Part shown: one piece after another, positions 34,468-43,084 of the stretch
How the letters are laid out: every line of letters starts with the position of its first letter
Numbering within the stretch: the stretch's first letter is position 1
DNA from: Planococcus salinus
Lineage (GTDB): Bacteria > Bacillota > Bacilli > Bacillales_A > Planococcaceae
Direction: 5' to 3'
NCBI RefSeq assembly: GCF_003719725.1
Contig: NZ_RIAX01000003.1
Coordinates: forward strand, 186,001 to 250,000
DNA length: 64,000 bases
The notes under the pieces: model-generated
The model's database searches: none
What the model was told of the DNA's origin: nothing
The model's input: the letters and a program-made list of their open reading frames with translations, nothing else
Position numbers and translations under genes: made by a program

Positions 34468-34950
34468 TTATAAAACCATTTTTTCTTTCAACCAATTTTG
34501 CAAAACAGCGGTTTTCACCTGAAACCGTTCTTCATTCATTTTTTCGGAAAGCGAGGCAATTGTTTCGCGTTGCATGACGGTTTTCCAGGCGGTTTCCGCT
34601 TCCTCCATCAAATCCGTCAACAGGCAGCAGCGCTCCCGGTCTTCAAGTTCCAACAAATCCACCAGCACACCGCTCGGCGAATAAATTGATTGCTGGCCTT
34701 CAATTGCCAGGTAAACGTCAAATACACAAATATCTTCAGGCTTTTTTGCTAGTTTAAAACCGCCTTTTACTCCTGGGATCGATGTGATTAACCCAGCGCT
34801 CACCAGCTTCCTGAGCAACTTTTGAAAATATGTCGGCGAGGTCCCCAATTGCCGGCTGACTGCTTCGCCCGGTAATACCGTTTTATCCGGCAGCATATTC
34901 AATAACAATATGGCATAAACCGATTGTTCGACACCGGGTTTCATATGCAC
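34468..34950 (-). CDS. Rrf2-family transcriptional regulator
   Basis: This 160-residue regulator has an N-terminal winged helix (VEQSVYAILLLNMLPDK, recognition helix TSPTYFQKLLRKLVSAGL, wing GVKGGFKLAKK). The effector region carries three cysteines (about 75, 108 and 109, in DICVF and RERCCLL). They do not match the NsrR or IscR spacing, so a thiol switch or unusual cluster is possible. The GTG at 34950 lies 8 bases from GGGGAGG. The ATG at 34944 would be 14 away, so the start is uncertain by two codons. It precedes hslO in the same transcription unit. Confidence 0.82.
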   Translation of the reverse strand: MHMKPGVEQSVYAILLLNMLPDKTVLPGEAVSRQLGTSPTYFQKLLRKLVSAGLITSIPGVKGGFKLAKKPEDICVFDVYLAIEGQQSIYSPSGVLVDLLELEDRERCCLLTDLMEEAETAWKTVMQRETIASLSEKMNEERFQVKTAVLQNWLKEKMVL

Positions 34951-35098
34951 ACAGCTCACCTCCCCTTTCTAACGCGGATAATAATTGTCTTCTTTGTCTA
35001 ACAATACAGATTGGTGGCGGAAAAGTAAACGAATTGAACTTTTCATGCTGTGAGTGATCATAGATACCTCCAAATTACTCATAACGCTTTTCGCAAAC

Positions 35099-35138
35099 CA
35101 TAAAAAAACCATCTGCAGTATCATCTGCAAATGGTTTT
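35099..35138 (-). terminator. Terminator of the chromate-transporter operon
   Basis: CCATTTGCAGATGA / TACTGCAGATGG stem (one bulge) followed by TTTTTTTATGG on the minus strand. Confidence 0.75.
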
Positions 35139-35142
35139 CACT

Positions 35143-35676
35143 TCATATTAATCCTGAGATGGCTCCGTAAGCGAGCGCCAGCAAAATGACATAGGCCGGG
35201 TGCATTTTCCTGATCTCCAGCAGCCAGTAACTGAGAACAATCAAAATGACCGTTTGTACACTGCCTGACGCTTCAGTCGATGTCAGAAAAAACTGCAGCG
35301 CCATGGCTCCCAGCAAGACAGCAATGACCGGCCGCACCAACTTGGTGATATTCTTCACTTTCGGTGAATCTTTGTATCTCAAAAGCGTTACCATTAAAGC
35401 GATCATCAAAATGAGAGAAGGGGCAACCGAAGCGAACAATGCGACGATTGAGCCCAGTATCCCACCTTCCATGTAACCGATATAGCCGGCCATTTTAGTG
35501 GCAATCGGCCCTGGCAGCGCATTGCCAAGCGCCAATACTTCCCCGAATTCCTGCGTCGTCATCCAGTCGTAACGGTCGACCACTTCCTTTTCCACCAACG
35601 GAATCGAAGCCGGTCCGCCGCCGTAACCCAAAATACCGGGAATGAAAAAAGCCAGAAACAAATGCCAGTAAATCAT
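35143..35676 (-). CDS. ywrA: Chromate transporter, short chain (C-type half)
   Basis: This 177-residue membrane protein is one half of a two-gene CHR transporter. It has the CHR signature FFIPGILGYGGGPASIPLVE, the second motif EFGEVLALGNALPGPIATKMAGYIG and about five helices. Short CHR proteins work as heteropairs that export chromate and perhaps sulfate-like anions. The ATG overlaps the stop of the partner gene (ATGA). It is the last gene of the ggt-like/chr/chr unit and corresponds by order to B. subtilis ywrA. The symbol rests on synteny. Confidence 0.85.
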   Translation of the reverse strand: MIYWHLFLAFFIPGILGYGGGPASIPLVEKEVVDRYDWMTTQEFGEVLALGNALPGPIATKMAGYIGYMEGGILGSIVALFASVAPSLILMIALMVTLLRYKDSPKVKNITKLVRPVIAVLLGAMALQFFLTSTEASGSVQTVILIVLSYWLLEIRKMHPAYVILLALAYGAISGLI

Positions 35677-36263
35677 TTTGTCCCTCCTAATCTGTTAAAA
35701 GGTATAAGGACAATAATCAGGATGGCCAGAATCAATATGGCCGGATGAACATTGAGAACTTCCATCAGGACCACCGATATGGCCACATAGATGACTGCCC
35801 GGAACCAGCCAAGCGAGTCACCTGACTTTTTCAGAAAATCCAATGTCAGAATTGCCAGCATCACACCTACAACCGGCACAACTGCATCAGACATACCGCT
35901 CACCCAATCGAGATCTTTGTACTGCTGCAGCACCCCCAGGAAAATAATCATCAGGAGTACTGTAGGAATGACGGTTGCAACCAGTGCCAATACACAGCCG
36001 GCAAGTCCATTCACACGATAGCCGATATACCCCGCCATCTTGGTTGCGAGCGGGCCCGGCATTGTATTGGCCAAAGCCAAAGTATCACCGAAATCATCTT
36101 CCGACATCCATTTATATTTCTTTACCACTTCCTGTTGGAAAAGCGGTATAGCGGAAGGCCCGCCCCCGAAACCCAGCATGCCGACACGGAAAAAGGCGGC
36201 AAAGATATCGGCGTGGATTTTTATACCGGAGGAATTTCTTGAGCCTTTGCTTTCATTTACCAA
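35673..36263 (-). CDS. ywrB: Chromate transporter, short chain (N-type half)
   Basis: This 196-residue partner of the preceding protein has AAFFRVGMLGFGGGPSAIPL, DDFGDTLALANTMPGPLATK and MAGYIGYRVNGLAG. No ATG lies in frame near the 5' end. The likely start is the TTG at 36263, which overlaps the TAA of the GGT-like gene, suggesting translational coupling. By order it corresponds to B. subtilis ywrB. With ywrA it forms a heteromeric anion transporter. Confidence 0.83.
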   Translation of the reverse strand: MVNESKGSRNSSGIKIHADIFAAFFRVGMLGFGGGPSAIPLFQQEVVKKYKWMSEDDFGDTLALANTMPGPLATKMAGYIGYRVNGLAGCVLALVATVIPTVLLMIIFLGVLQQYKDLDWVSGMSDAVVPVVGVMLAILTLDFLKKSGDSLGWFRAVIYVAISVVLMEVLNVHPAILILAILIIVLIPFNRLGGTK

Positions 36264-37861
36264 GCAGCTACCGCGCCGTCTGTACGTGATTCCGTTCCGC
36301 CCGACAACACGCCGGTTTCCGGATCACGCCAAATGATTTGCCCTCTGCCGAAGCCGCCGCCGTCCGTTGCCACTTGAATGGCATGTCCTTTTCGAGCCAA
36401 AGCCTGCGCCAGGTAATTCGGGAAATGCGGTTCCACCAGCACCGTTTTCCCTTCAATCCACTGCCATCTCGGCGCATCGAGCGCAGCCTGCGGATTCAGC
36501 AAGTAGTCAATCGTATTGGTGACAACCTGGAAATGGCCTTGCGGCTGCATATAGCCGCCCATAACGCCAAACGGTCCGACCGCTTTTCCGTCTTTTGTCA
36601 AAAATCCTGGAATAATCGTATGGTATGTCCGCTTTCCGCCTCTTAAGACGTTCGGGTGTTTTTCATCAAGAGAGAAGTCGGCACCGCGGTTTTGCAGCCC
36701 GATTCCTGTGCCCGGGACAACAATTCCCGAACCAAAGCCCATGTAGTTGCTTTGGATATAAGAAATCATATTGCCTTCCTCGTCCGCTGCAGACAAATAC
36801 ACCGTACCGCCTTTCGGAAGTTCGTAAGGCGTTGGATCACTCGCTTCTTCCCCGACTGTTTCCGCACGTTTTTTCGCGTACTCTTCAGACAATAAATGCT
36901 CAGCACTCACCGGCATCTCTTCCGGCTCAGTGATGAATTCCTTGCCATCCGTAAACGCCAGCTTCATCGCTTCAATTTGCTGATGGTAAGTTTCAGCTGA
37001 TTGCCACTTCGGCTCGCCCAGCTCTTTGAAGATGTTCAATGCCATCAACGCCACCATTCCTTGGCCGTTCGGCGGGATTTCCCAAACATCATAGCCGCGA
37101 TAATGGGCGGATACCGGCTCTACCCATTCCGGTTTAAATGAAGCAAGGTCTTCTTTGGTCAAAAAGCCATTGTGTTTTTTCATGTTGGCGTCAATTTTTT
37201 CAGCAAGCTCTCCTTCGTAAAAAGCACGAGCATTTGTTTCGCCAATTTTTTTCAATGTGGAAGCATGTCCTGGAGACGACCACATTTCTCCAATTTCGGG
37301 AGCTTTGCCGTTTGGTGCAAACGTATCGAACCATGCCTGGTATTCCTCTCCAGTAAATGTGGTTTTGAACTTATTGTATGCTGATTTCCAGAATTTCCCG
37401 AGGATTGGCGTTAACGGATAACCTTCTTCCGCATAGCGGATTGCCGGCTTCAAGGTTTCAGCCAAAGACAGCTTGCCGAACTTCTCCGACAGCTCAGCCC
37501 AGGCTGCCGGTGCGCCCGGCACTGTAACCGGAACGACACCATGTACCGGCATCTTGTCATGGCCCAAAGCTTTCACCGCTTCCGGTGAGATACTTTGGGG
37601 CGCAGGGCCCGAGCTGTTCAAACCGTGCAATTTGTCCTTAACCCAAACGAGCGCAAAAGCGTCTCCGCCAATGCCGTTCGAAGTCGGTTCCACCACTGTC
37701 AGAGCAGCTGCTGTGGCAATTGCTGCATCGATCGCGTTTCCGCCTTTTTGCATGACTTCAATTCCTGCCTGTGCAGCTAATGGCTGTGAAGTGGCCACCA
37801 TTCCTTTTTTCGAAAAAACCGTATGCCGTTTCGAGTCAAACGGGTGCTGTAAATAATCCAT
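36257..37861 (-). CDS. ywrD: Cytoplasmic gamma-glutamyltransferase-like enzyme (YwrD type)
   Basis: This is a 534-residue Ntn-hydrolase of the gamma-glutamyltranspeptidase family. It shows AAQAGIEVMQKGGNAIDAAI, NGIGGDAFALVW, a single candidate nucleophile Thr353 in KGGTVYLSAADEEGNMISYI, LQNRGADFSLDEKHPN and FGVMGGYMQPQGHFQV. There is no signal peptide, unlike secreted GGTs. Autocleavage before Thr353 is expected. Relatives are annotated as GGT or cephalosporin/glutaryl acylase, and the true substrate is unknown. It overlaps the first chromate-transporter gene, and an Lrp regulator lies upstream, reproducing the B. subtilis ywrABCD neighbourhood. Confidence 0.87.
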   Translation of the reverse strand: MDYLQHPFDSKRHTVFSKKGMVATSQPLAAQAGIEVMQKGGNAIDAAIATAAALTVVEPTSNGIGGDAFALVWVKDKLHGLNSSGPAPQSISPEAVKALGHDKMPVHGVVPVTVPGAPAAWAELSEKFGKLSLAETLKPAIRYAEEGYPLTPILGKFWKSAYNKFKTTFTGEEYQAWFDTFAPNGKAPEIGEMWSSPGHASTLKKIGETNARAFYEGELAEKIDANMKKHNGFLTKEDLASFKPEWVEPVSAHYRGYDVWEIPPNGQGMVALMALNIFKELGEPKWQSAETYHQQIEAMKLAFTDGKEFITEPEEMPVSAEHLLSEEYAKKRAETVGEEASDPTPYELPKGGTVYLSAADEEGNMISYIQSNYMGFGSGIVVPGTGIGLQNRGADFSLDEKHPNVLRGGKRTYHTIIPGFLTKDGKAVGPFGVMGGYMQPQGHFQVVTNTIDYLLNPQAALDAPRWQWIEGKTVLVEPHFPNYLAQALARKGHAIQVATDGGGFGRGQIIWRDPETGVLSGGTESRTDGAVAAW

Positions 37862-37982
37862 TCCAATTCCTCCTATGTATGTTTGCTGTCCGCCTTTGAA
37901 GGGCGGGTAGAATGATGAACAAATTTCAATAATTCAATAATATCGATTATAAAGTATTGTAACTGAAAACTCTACATGAATA

Positions 37983-38016
37983 TTCAAAAAAACAGGTTTA
38001 TACGAATTTTTTTGAA
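37983..38016. promoter_or_regulatory. Inverted repeat, candidate operator of the ywr-like cluster
   Basis: TTCAAAAAAA (37983-37992) and TTTTTTTGAA (38007-38016) are perfect 10-bp arms around a 14-base centre. It lies about 30 bases upstream of a TATAAT -10 (37946-37951, minus strand) for the GGT-like gene, in the spacer behind the Lrp-type regulator gene. Confidence 0.45.
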
Positions 38017-38094
38017 CAAAAAGACAATCATTGTACCGAAAAAGTTACGTTTTGTATAACTAAGCTCTTTCACGGAGGTTTTACCTCAAAAGAA

Positions 38095-38132
38095 AAAGCA
38101 TACAGCAGCTTATTAAGACTGCTGTATGCTTT
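38095..38132 (-). terminator. Terminator of the Lrp-family regulator gene
   Basis: AAAGCATACAGCAG / CTGCTGTATGCTTT stem followed by TTCTTTTG on the minus strand; it overlaps the stop codon. Confidence 0.8.
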
Positions 38133-38580
38133 AAAGTTTCATTCCATTACGGCTTTTGAAACGGCGCAATAAAATGTGGCTCTCCACCCGGGTGATGCCT
38201 TCAAGCGCATATAACTCTTCATTGATGAACTTTTCCAAATCGATGAAGTCATTCACCAATACGTGCATATGGAGCGTGGATGGACCTGTCATTTGGTAAC
38301 AGCTTGCTACGTTGGGGTTGTCCGCCAGTGCTTCCGCCACTTCCACCAGCGAGGAAGGCTCACAATCCACTTCAAAGAAACCGGAAACTTTCTTGCCGAC
38401 TTTTTCGCTGTTGATCACTACGGTAAATTTCTCAATCACGCCTTCTTCAGACAATTGATGAACCCGTTCCCGAACAGCTACCCGCGATAGATTCAGTTCT
38501 TTTCCTATATCGACATAAGAGATTCTGCCGTTTACTGTCAATAATTCCAAAATCCTTTTGTCTGTATCGTCTAATCTCAT
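38131..38580 (-). CDS. ywrC: Lrp/AsnC-family regulator (YwrC/ChrS-like)
   Basis: This 149-residue regulator has an N-terminal HTH (RLDDTDKRILELLTVNGRIS, recognition helix LSRVAVRERVHQLSEEGVI) and a C-terminal RAM ligand-binding domain (SGFFEVDCEPSSLVEVAEAL, VASCYQMTGPSTLHMHVLV). The ATG at 38580 follows AAGGAG. By position it equals B. subtilis YwrC, which has been reported as a repressor (ChrS) of the paired chromate transporter genes. It probably controls the downstream GGT-chr unit and perhaps itself. The small-molecule effector is unknown. Confidence 0.83.
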   Translation of the reverse strand: MRLDDTDKRILELLTVNGRISYVDIGKELNLSRVAVRERVHQLSEEGVIEKFTVVINSEKVGKKVSGFFEVDCEPSSLVEVAEALADNPNVASCYQMTGPSTLHMHVLVNDFIDLEKFINEELYALEGITRVESHILLRRFKSRNGMKL

Positions 38581-38794
38581 GTGCTGCACTCCTTATTTTG
38601 TCTCAGATCTGATTATACGGTGAATGTGATTGTATTGGAATAAAAATGCGTTCCGCTTCGATTGTAGCCAAAGCTCTTTTTTATTTTAGCATAATTCTCA
38701 TTTATCAAAATACTTTTGCGAAAAATTCTGCGCTGCCTCTGAACTTTTCATTCGTCTTTTACAACCTTTCCCTGTTGGCCTTTTGCAGCCCACT

Positions 38795-38828
38795 GAAAAA
38801 AGCGCTTGGTTTCAGCGCTTTTTTTGGT
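38795..38828 (-). terminator. Terminator of the SRAP gene
   Basis: AAGCGCT(TGGTTTC)AGCGCTT stem with T-rich runs on both sides. The rest of the 38581-38883 spacer is AT-rich and shows no reading frame or other structure I can support. Confidence 0.75.
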
Positions 38829-38883
38829 CGGATGGCGAATGCTGTTTGCTTTTTGTTTGTTGATCAACCAGCATGATGCCCGG

Positions 38884-39561
38884 TTATCCAATCTTGTCCA
38901 ACAATTCCGGTCCGTTGTTTTTAGGGGAATTGACTTTTTCGGAAACTTCGTATGCTTCCATTTGAGAAGCATCAAACGGTTTTAACAGTTCTTTAAGCTT
39001 ATCCGGATCCTGTATTTTCGGATCGAGCCAAATTTTCTCATCTGCTTTTGACAGGACAACCGGCATGCGGTCGTGGATGGATGCCATTAACTCGTTGGGC
39101 TTGGTGGTCAAAATCGAGCATGTGTGACGCAATGTGCCATTGGGTGCTTTCCAGGATTCCCATAATGCTGCAAAAGCGAATGGTTCGCCCGATTTTAACC
39201 GGACCCGCATTGGAATTTTCCGGTCAGTTGTTTTTTGCCATTCATAGAAGGAGTCCGCTACAACCAAACAGCGTTTTTTCTTGAATGCATTGCGGAAACT
39301 CGGTTTTTCCGCTGCTGTTTCTGCCCGCGCGTTGATCATTTTGTACCCGATTTTTTCATCTTTTGCCCAAGGCGGGATCAGCCCCCACTGCAGCATGCCC
39401 AGCCGGTTCTTCGTCCCGTCATTGATCACTGCCACCACTTGCTGGGACGGCGCAATGTTGTAGTTTGCTGAGTACTCGTCTTCTGAAAATGTTACTTCGT
39501 CAATATCAAAACGTTCCAGCAGGGTTGTAAGATCTGCATACAAAGAATATCTTCCGCACAT
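38884..39561 (-). CDS. SOS-response-associated peptidase-fold protein (YedK/HMCES)
   Basis: This 225-residue SRAP protein forms a covalent thiazolidine crosslink with abasic sites in single-stranded DNA. The invariant MCGRYSLYA start gives catalytic Cys2 after methionine removal. Asn35 (ANYNIAPSQ), Glu81 (NARAETAAEKPSFR) and His163 (SIHDRMPVVL) complete the active site. CLVVADSFYEWQ and LQWGLIPPWAKD are family blocks. It shields abasic sites during replication. No LexA-type GAAC-N4-GTTC box was seen upstream. Confidence 0.94.
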   Translation of the reverse strand: MCGRYSLYADLTTLLERFDIDEVTFSEDEYSANYNIAPSQQVVAVINDGTKNRLGMLQWGLIPPWAKDEKIGYKMINARAETAAEKPSFRNAFKKKRCLVVADSFYEWQKTTDRKIPMRVRLKSGEPFAFAALWESWKAPNGTLRHTCSILTTKPNELMASIHDRMPVVLSKADEKIWLDPKIQDPDKLKELLKPFDASQMEAYEVSEKVNSPKNNGPELLDKIG

Positions 39562-39688
39562 TAGTTTTCGTCCCTTCTGTCCAAATTATTTATTACTAAT
39601 ATAACAGAATATTATCCTTTTTCGTTTAATCATACCTCCCTGTGGTAACAAAGGTGTAACAGCAACTTTTAAAGGAGGATATTTTCCC

Positions 39689-41347
39689 ATGACTGAAAAC
39701 CGTCCATCTGGTGCATATCCGGAATTCTTGTCGACTCTTCGCCCCCCTGCCTTTGGAACAGGTGGAGCCGTGGCTTCCCCCCATTATTTAGCCACGCAGG
39801 CTGGCCAGGAAATAGTGAAGAATGGTGGACATGCAGTAGATGCCGCCATTGCGATGAATACTGTTCTTTGTGTCGTCTATCCGCATATGGCTGGACTTGG
39901 AGGAGATTTGTTTTCACTGATTTGGGATAAAGACAAAGAAAAAGTGGAGGCCATCAACGGCAGCGGAAAATCCGGAGAAGAAGTGACATTGGACTACTTC
40001 AAATCCAAAGATTATGAAGAAATCCCTTCACGAGGGCCATTGTCGGCCAATACAGTCCCTGGAACAGTCGATGCCTGGTGGGAAATGCACCAGCGTTACG
40101 GAAAAGCAGAATGGAAATCCCTTTTTACCAAAGCCATTCATTACGCAGAACACGGCTTTCCTCTTTCCAGTAAATTCAGCGAGTTCGTTTATGACAAACG
40201 AGACGTTCTGGAACAATACAATGAATCCAAAAAGCATTTTATAAAAGACGGCAAATTTCCCAGTGAAGGAGACCTTTTCAAGCAAGCCGATTTGGCAAAT
40301 TCCCTAAAACTCATCTCGGAAAACGGCCCGTCTGTTTTTTATGAAGGAGAAATCGCAGATAAAATCATTTCCAGCCTCCGAAAACATGGCGGGCTCCTCA
40401 CGAAAAACGATTTACAGAACCATAAATCAGAATGGCAGGAGCCGCTCAGAAGTTCTTACCGGGATTATGAAGTTTATCAAGTGCGGCCGAATACACAAGG
40501 CCTGGCTTCGTTGATCATTTTGAACATCCTGGAAGAATTTGATGTAAAGAAAATCGGCGACAATACAGCAGATTATTATCATTTGATGGCTGAAGCCACC
40601 AAACTCGCTTTCTTATACCGAGATGAATGGGTGACGGATGAAAACCACATGGATAAAAAACCCGAAGAGCTGATTGCAAAAGACATCGCCAGGGAATTGG
40701 CCCGTCAAATTAAATTCGACAGTCTTTCTCCTGCTTTGGAGCGGACAAAAGAGCTTCCTTTATTCAAAGAAAACCGCGACACCACTTATATGTGTGCAGT
40801 TGACGGGGAGGGCAATAGCTGTTCTCTCATCCAAAGTGTTTATCATGAATTCGGTTCCGGATTTATCCCCGAAGAATGTGGTTTCCTTCTGCAAAACCGG
40901 GGTTCCTTTTTCTCTCTGGATCCGGAACATCCGAATCGGTTGGAGCCGGGCAAAAAAACATTTCATACCATCATTCCAGCCATGATGCTGAAAAACGGCA
41001 AGCCTTACATGGTATATGGCTCAATGGGTGGAGAAGGCCAGCCGCAGACACAAGCCGCCCTTGTGACGCGGGTCGTGGACTTCGGCTACAACATTCAGCA
41101 AGCCATCGAAGCCCCCCGCTGGCTTCACGGGAAAACATGGGGAGAAGACAGTAAAACCTTTAAACTGGAAAGCCGGATTCCCCGCAGCATTACGGAAGAA
41201 CTGAAAAAGCGGGGCCAATTGGTGGAAAGAGTGGAAAATTGGACCGGAACAATGGGACATGCCCAGGGAATTATCATTGACGGAGAGAGAGGTGTACTGA
41301 GTGCCGGCGCAGATCCACGGGGCGACGGCATCGGATTGAGCTGGTAA
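39689..41347 (+). CDS. Second gamma-glutamyltransferase family enzyme
   Basis: This 552-residue Ntn-hydrolase has ATQAGQEIVKNGGHAVDAAI, AGLGGDLFSLIW, the nucleophile Thr365 in NRDTTYMCAVDGEGNSCSLI, LLQNRGSFFSLDPEHPN and YGSMGGEGQPQTQAAL. No signal peptide is present. It is clearly divergent from the enzyme at 36257 (about 30 percent by eye). It is followed 25 bp later by a lactate permease gene, so the two are likely cotranscribed. GGT, oxamate amidohydrolase or acylase activities occur in this family, and the substrate is not resolved. AAAGGAGG supports the start. Confidence 0.87.
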   Translation: MTENRPSGAYPEFLSTLRPPAFGTGGAVASPHYLATQAGQEIVKNGGHAVDAAIAMNTVLCVVYPHMAGLGGDLFSLIWDKDKEKVEAINGSGKSGEEVTLDYFKSKDYEEIPSRGPLSANTVPGTVDAWWEMHQRYGKAEWKSLFTKAIHYAEHGFPLSSKFSEFVYDKRDVLEQYNESKKHFIKDGKFPSEGDLFKQADLANSLKLISENGPSVFYEGEIADKIISSLRKHGGLLTKNDLQNHKSEWQEPLRSSYRDYEVYQVRPNTQGLASLIILNILEEFDVKKIGDNTADYYHLMAEATKLAFLYRDEWVTDENHMDKKPEELIAKDIARELARQIKFDSLSPALERTKELPLFKENRDTTYMCAVDGEGNSCSLIQSVYHEFGSGFIPEECGFLLQNRGSFFSLDPEHPNRLEPGKKTFHTIIPAMMLKNGKPYMVYGSMGGEGQPQTQAALVTRVVDFGYNIQQAIEAPRWLHGKTWGEDSKTFKLESRIPRSITEELKKRGQLVERVENWTGTMGHAQGIIIDGERGVLSAGADPRGDGIGLSW

Positions 41348-41372
41348 TACTGAACGCAAAGGAGAGTCTGGA

Positions 41373-42986
41373 ATGGATCACAATCTACCCATCACAATCG
41401 TTTATTGGCTGGTTGCGCTGCTGCCGCTTGCAGCGCTTCTCGTCATGCTTGTTTTGCTGAAGTGGTCGGCACCTGTTTCGGGTGGAATTGCGCTGGCAAT
41501 CGCATTGGCGAGTTCTTTTTTGTTGTACCAAGCACCATTCGATAACGCCTTGGTCGGCATCGGCAAAGGCGCCTGGGATGCATTTTTTATCCTGCTCGTT
41601 GTATGGCCGGCACTTCTGCTTTACCAAGTCACGGATAAAGCCGGCGCATTTACAGCCATCCGGAAAGGCATCCAGGAATACAGTAAAAATTATTTGTTTC
41701 TTGTCCTTGCATTCGGCTGGGTTTTCGCTTCGTTTTTGCAGGGGATTGCCGGTTTTGGAACACCGATTGCGGTGGTCGCCCCTTTGCTCATCGGCATTGG
41801 CGTAAAGCCGGTCACCGCGGTCGTCATTCCCTTGATTGGCCATGCTTGGGCAAATATGTTCGGATCTTTGGCTGTAAGCTGGCTCGCCACTATTAATATC
41901 GTCGATTTTGAAAACCAGTCACTGGCAGCTTTATACATGGCCATCCTTTTATGGATTCCGAACATTGTTGCCGGAATCATGATCTGCTGGCTTTTCGCAA
42001 AGTGGAAAGGAGTCAGGCAAGGGATTTGGGCTGTATTAATCATTTCGCTTATTCATGGCGGTGGACAGCTGGTTCTCACTCAAGTTAACCCAACACTCAG
42101 CAATTTCATCCCTACCATCGTTGCAATCGGTGCGCTTTTTGTTCTTGCCAAATGGAATCGATACAGTGAAGATTCCGGCCTGGAGGATGAAACGGACGCC
42201 TTGCAGGAAAAAGATGTCGACGATGAGGAAGATGATGATGTGGATTTGACCATGAATCAGGCATTCATGCCTTACTATGTGCTGACTGGGTTATCCGTCC
42301 TGGCACTGGGCATTCCTTTTATACAGAATTTCCTCAGTGGACTCGAATGGGGCTTCCCATTTCCAGGCGTGGAAACGGGCTATGATTACACAGTGGAAGG
42401 TGTAGACGCCTATTCACCAATCGCCCCTCTGACGCATCCAGGTACTTACCTATTGATAGCCTCCATTTTCGGCTACTTTTGGTTTAAGTCCAAAGACGTC
42501 TATGAAAAAGGAGCGCTTACTGACATATGGAAAGGCGTTAAGGATAACGGAATTGGAGCATCGCTTGCGATTCTTGCTTTTCTCACTATGACACAAGTGC
42601 TTGAACACTCAGGACAGACAACTGTACTGGCACTTGGGATCGGCGAAGTCTCACCACCGATTGTTTACGTGGCATTGGCGAATATTATCGGAATTACAGG
42701 GGCCTTCATGACATCTTCGAATACGTCCTCGAATATCCTGTTCTCGCCTTTGCATGAAAACGTCGTACAATCTATGGAGGGATTGAGTCTGTCACACGTC
42801 ATCGCCGCACAGTCTGCGGGTGGGGCAATCGGGAACTCCATCGCTCCCTCTAATGTCATTTTGGGAACGAGTACAGCCGGGATAAAAGGCAAAGACTCCG
42901 AAGTGTTCAAGCCGACACTCGTATTCTGTCTGATTGCCGGTGTTCTTGTAGCGGGTGCTTCCATTGTTCTGCATTTGTTTTTCTAA
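41373..42986 (+). CDS. L-lactate permease family transporter (LctP)
   Basis: This 537-residue membrane protein with at least twelve helices belongs to the LctP family (2-hydroxycarboxylate:H+ symport; lactate, glycolate and similar acids). Typical blocks are VVWPALLLYQVTDKAGAF, FLQGIAGFGTPIAVVAPLLI, LIGHAWANMFGSLAVSW and SAGGAIGNSIAPSNVILGTST. An acidic loop at about 268-292 (EDETDALQEKDVDDEEDDDV) separates the halves. It is cotranscribed with the GGT-family gene, so a hydroxy or keto acid product of that enzyme might be its substrate, which is inference only. Confidence 0.9.
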   Translation: MDHNLPITIVYWLVALLPLAALLVMLVLLKWSAPVSGGIALAIALASSFLLYQAPFDNALVGIGKGAWDAFFILLVVWPALLLYQVTDKAGAFTAIRKGIQEYSKNYLFLVLAFGWVFASFLQGIAGFGTPIAVVAPLLIGIGVKPVTAVVIPLIGHAWANMFGSLAVSWLATINIVDFENQSLAALYMAILLWIPNIVAGIMICWLFAKWKGVRQGIWAVLIISLIHGGGQLVLTQVNPTLSNFIPTIVAIGALFVLAKWNRYSEDSGLEDETDALQEKDVDDEEDDDVDLTMNQAFMPYYVLTGLSVLALGIPFIQNFLSGLEWGFPFPGVETGYDYTVEGVDAYSPIAPLTHPGTYLLIASIFGYFWFKSKDVYEKGALTDIWKGVKDNGIGASLAILAFLTMTQVLEHSGQTTVLALGIGEVSPPIVYVALANIIGITGAFMTSSNTSSNILFSPLHENVVQSMEGLSLSHVIAAQSAGGAIGNSIAPSNVILGTSTAGIKGKDSEVFKPTLVFCLIAGVLVAGASIVLHLFF

Positions 42987-42993
42987 GGATAAT

Positions 42994-43033
42994 AAAACCG
43001 GCATCGACTTTTTACAGCCGATGCCGGTTTTCC
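42994..43033 (+). terminator. Bidirectional terminator after the lactate permease
   Basis: AAAACCGGCATCG / CGATGCCGGTTTT stem closed by a loop of about 12 bases. Confidence 0.85.
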
Positions 43034-43084
43034 GATTTCCTGACGAAGCCGTCCGTCTGAATCCGCCAGCCATTATAAAGGCTT

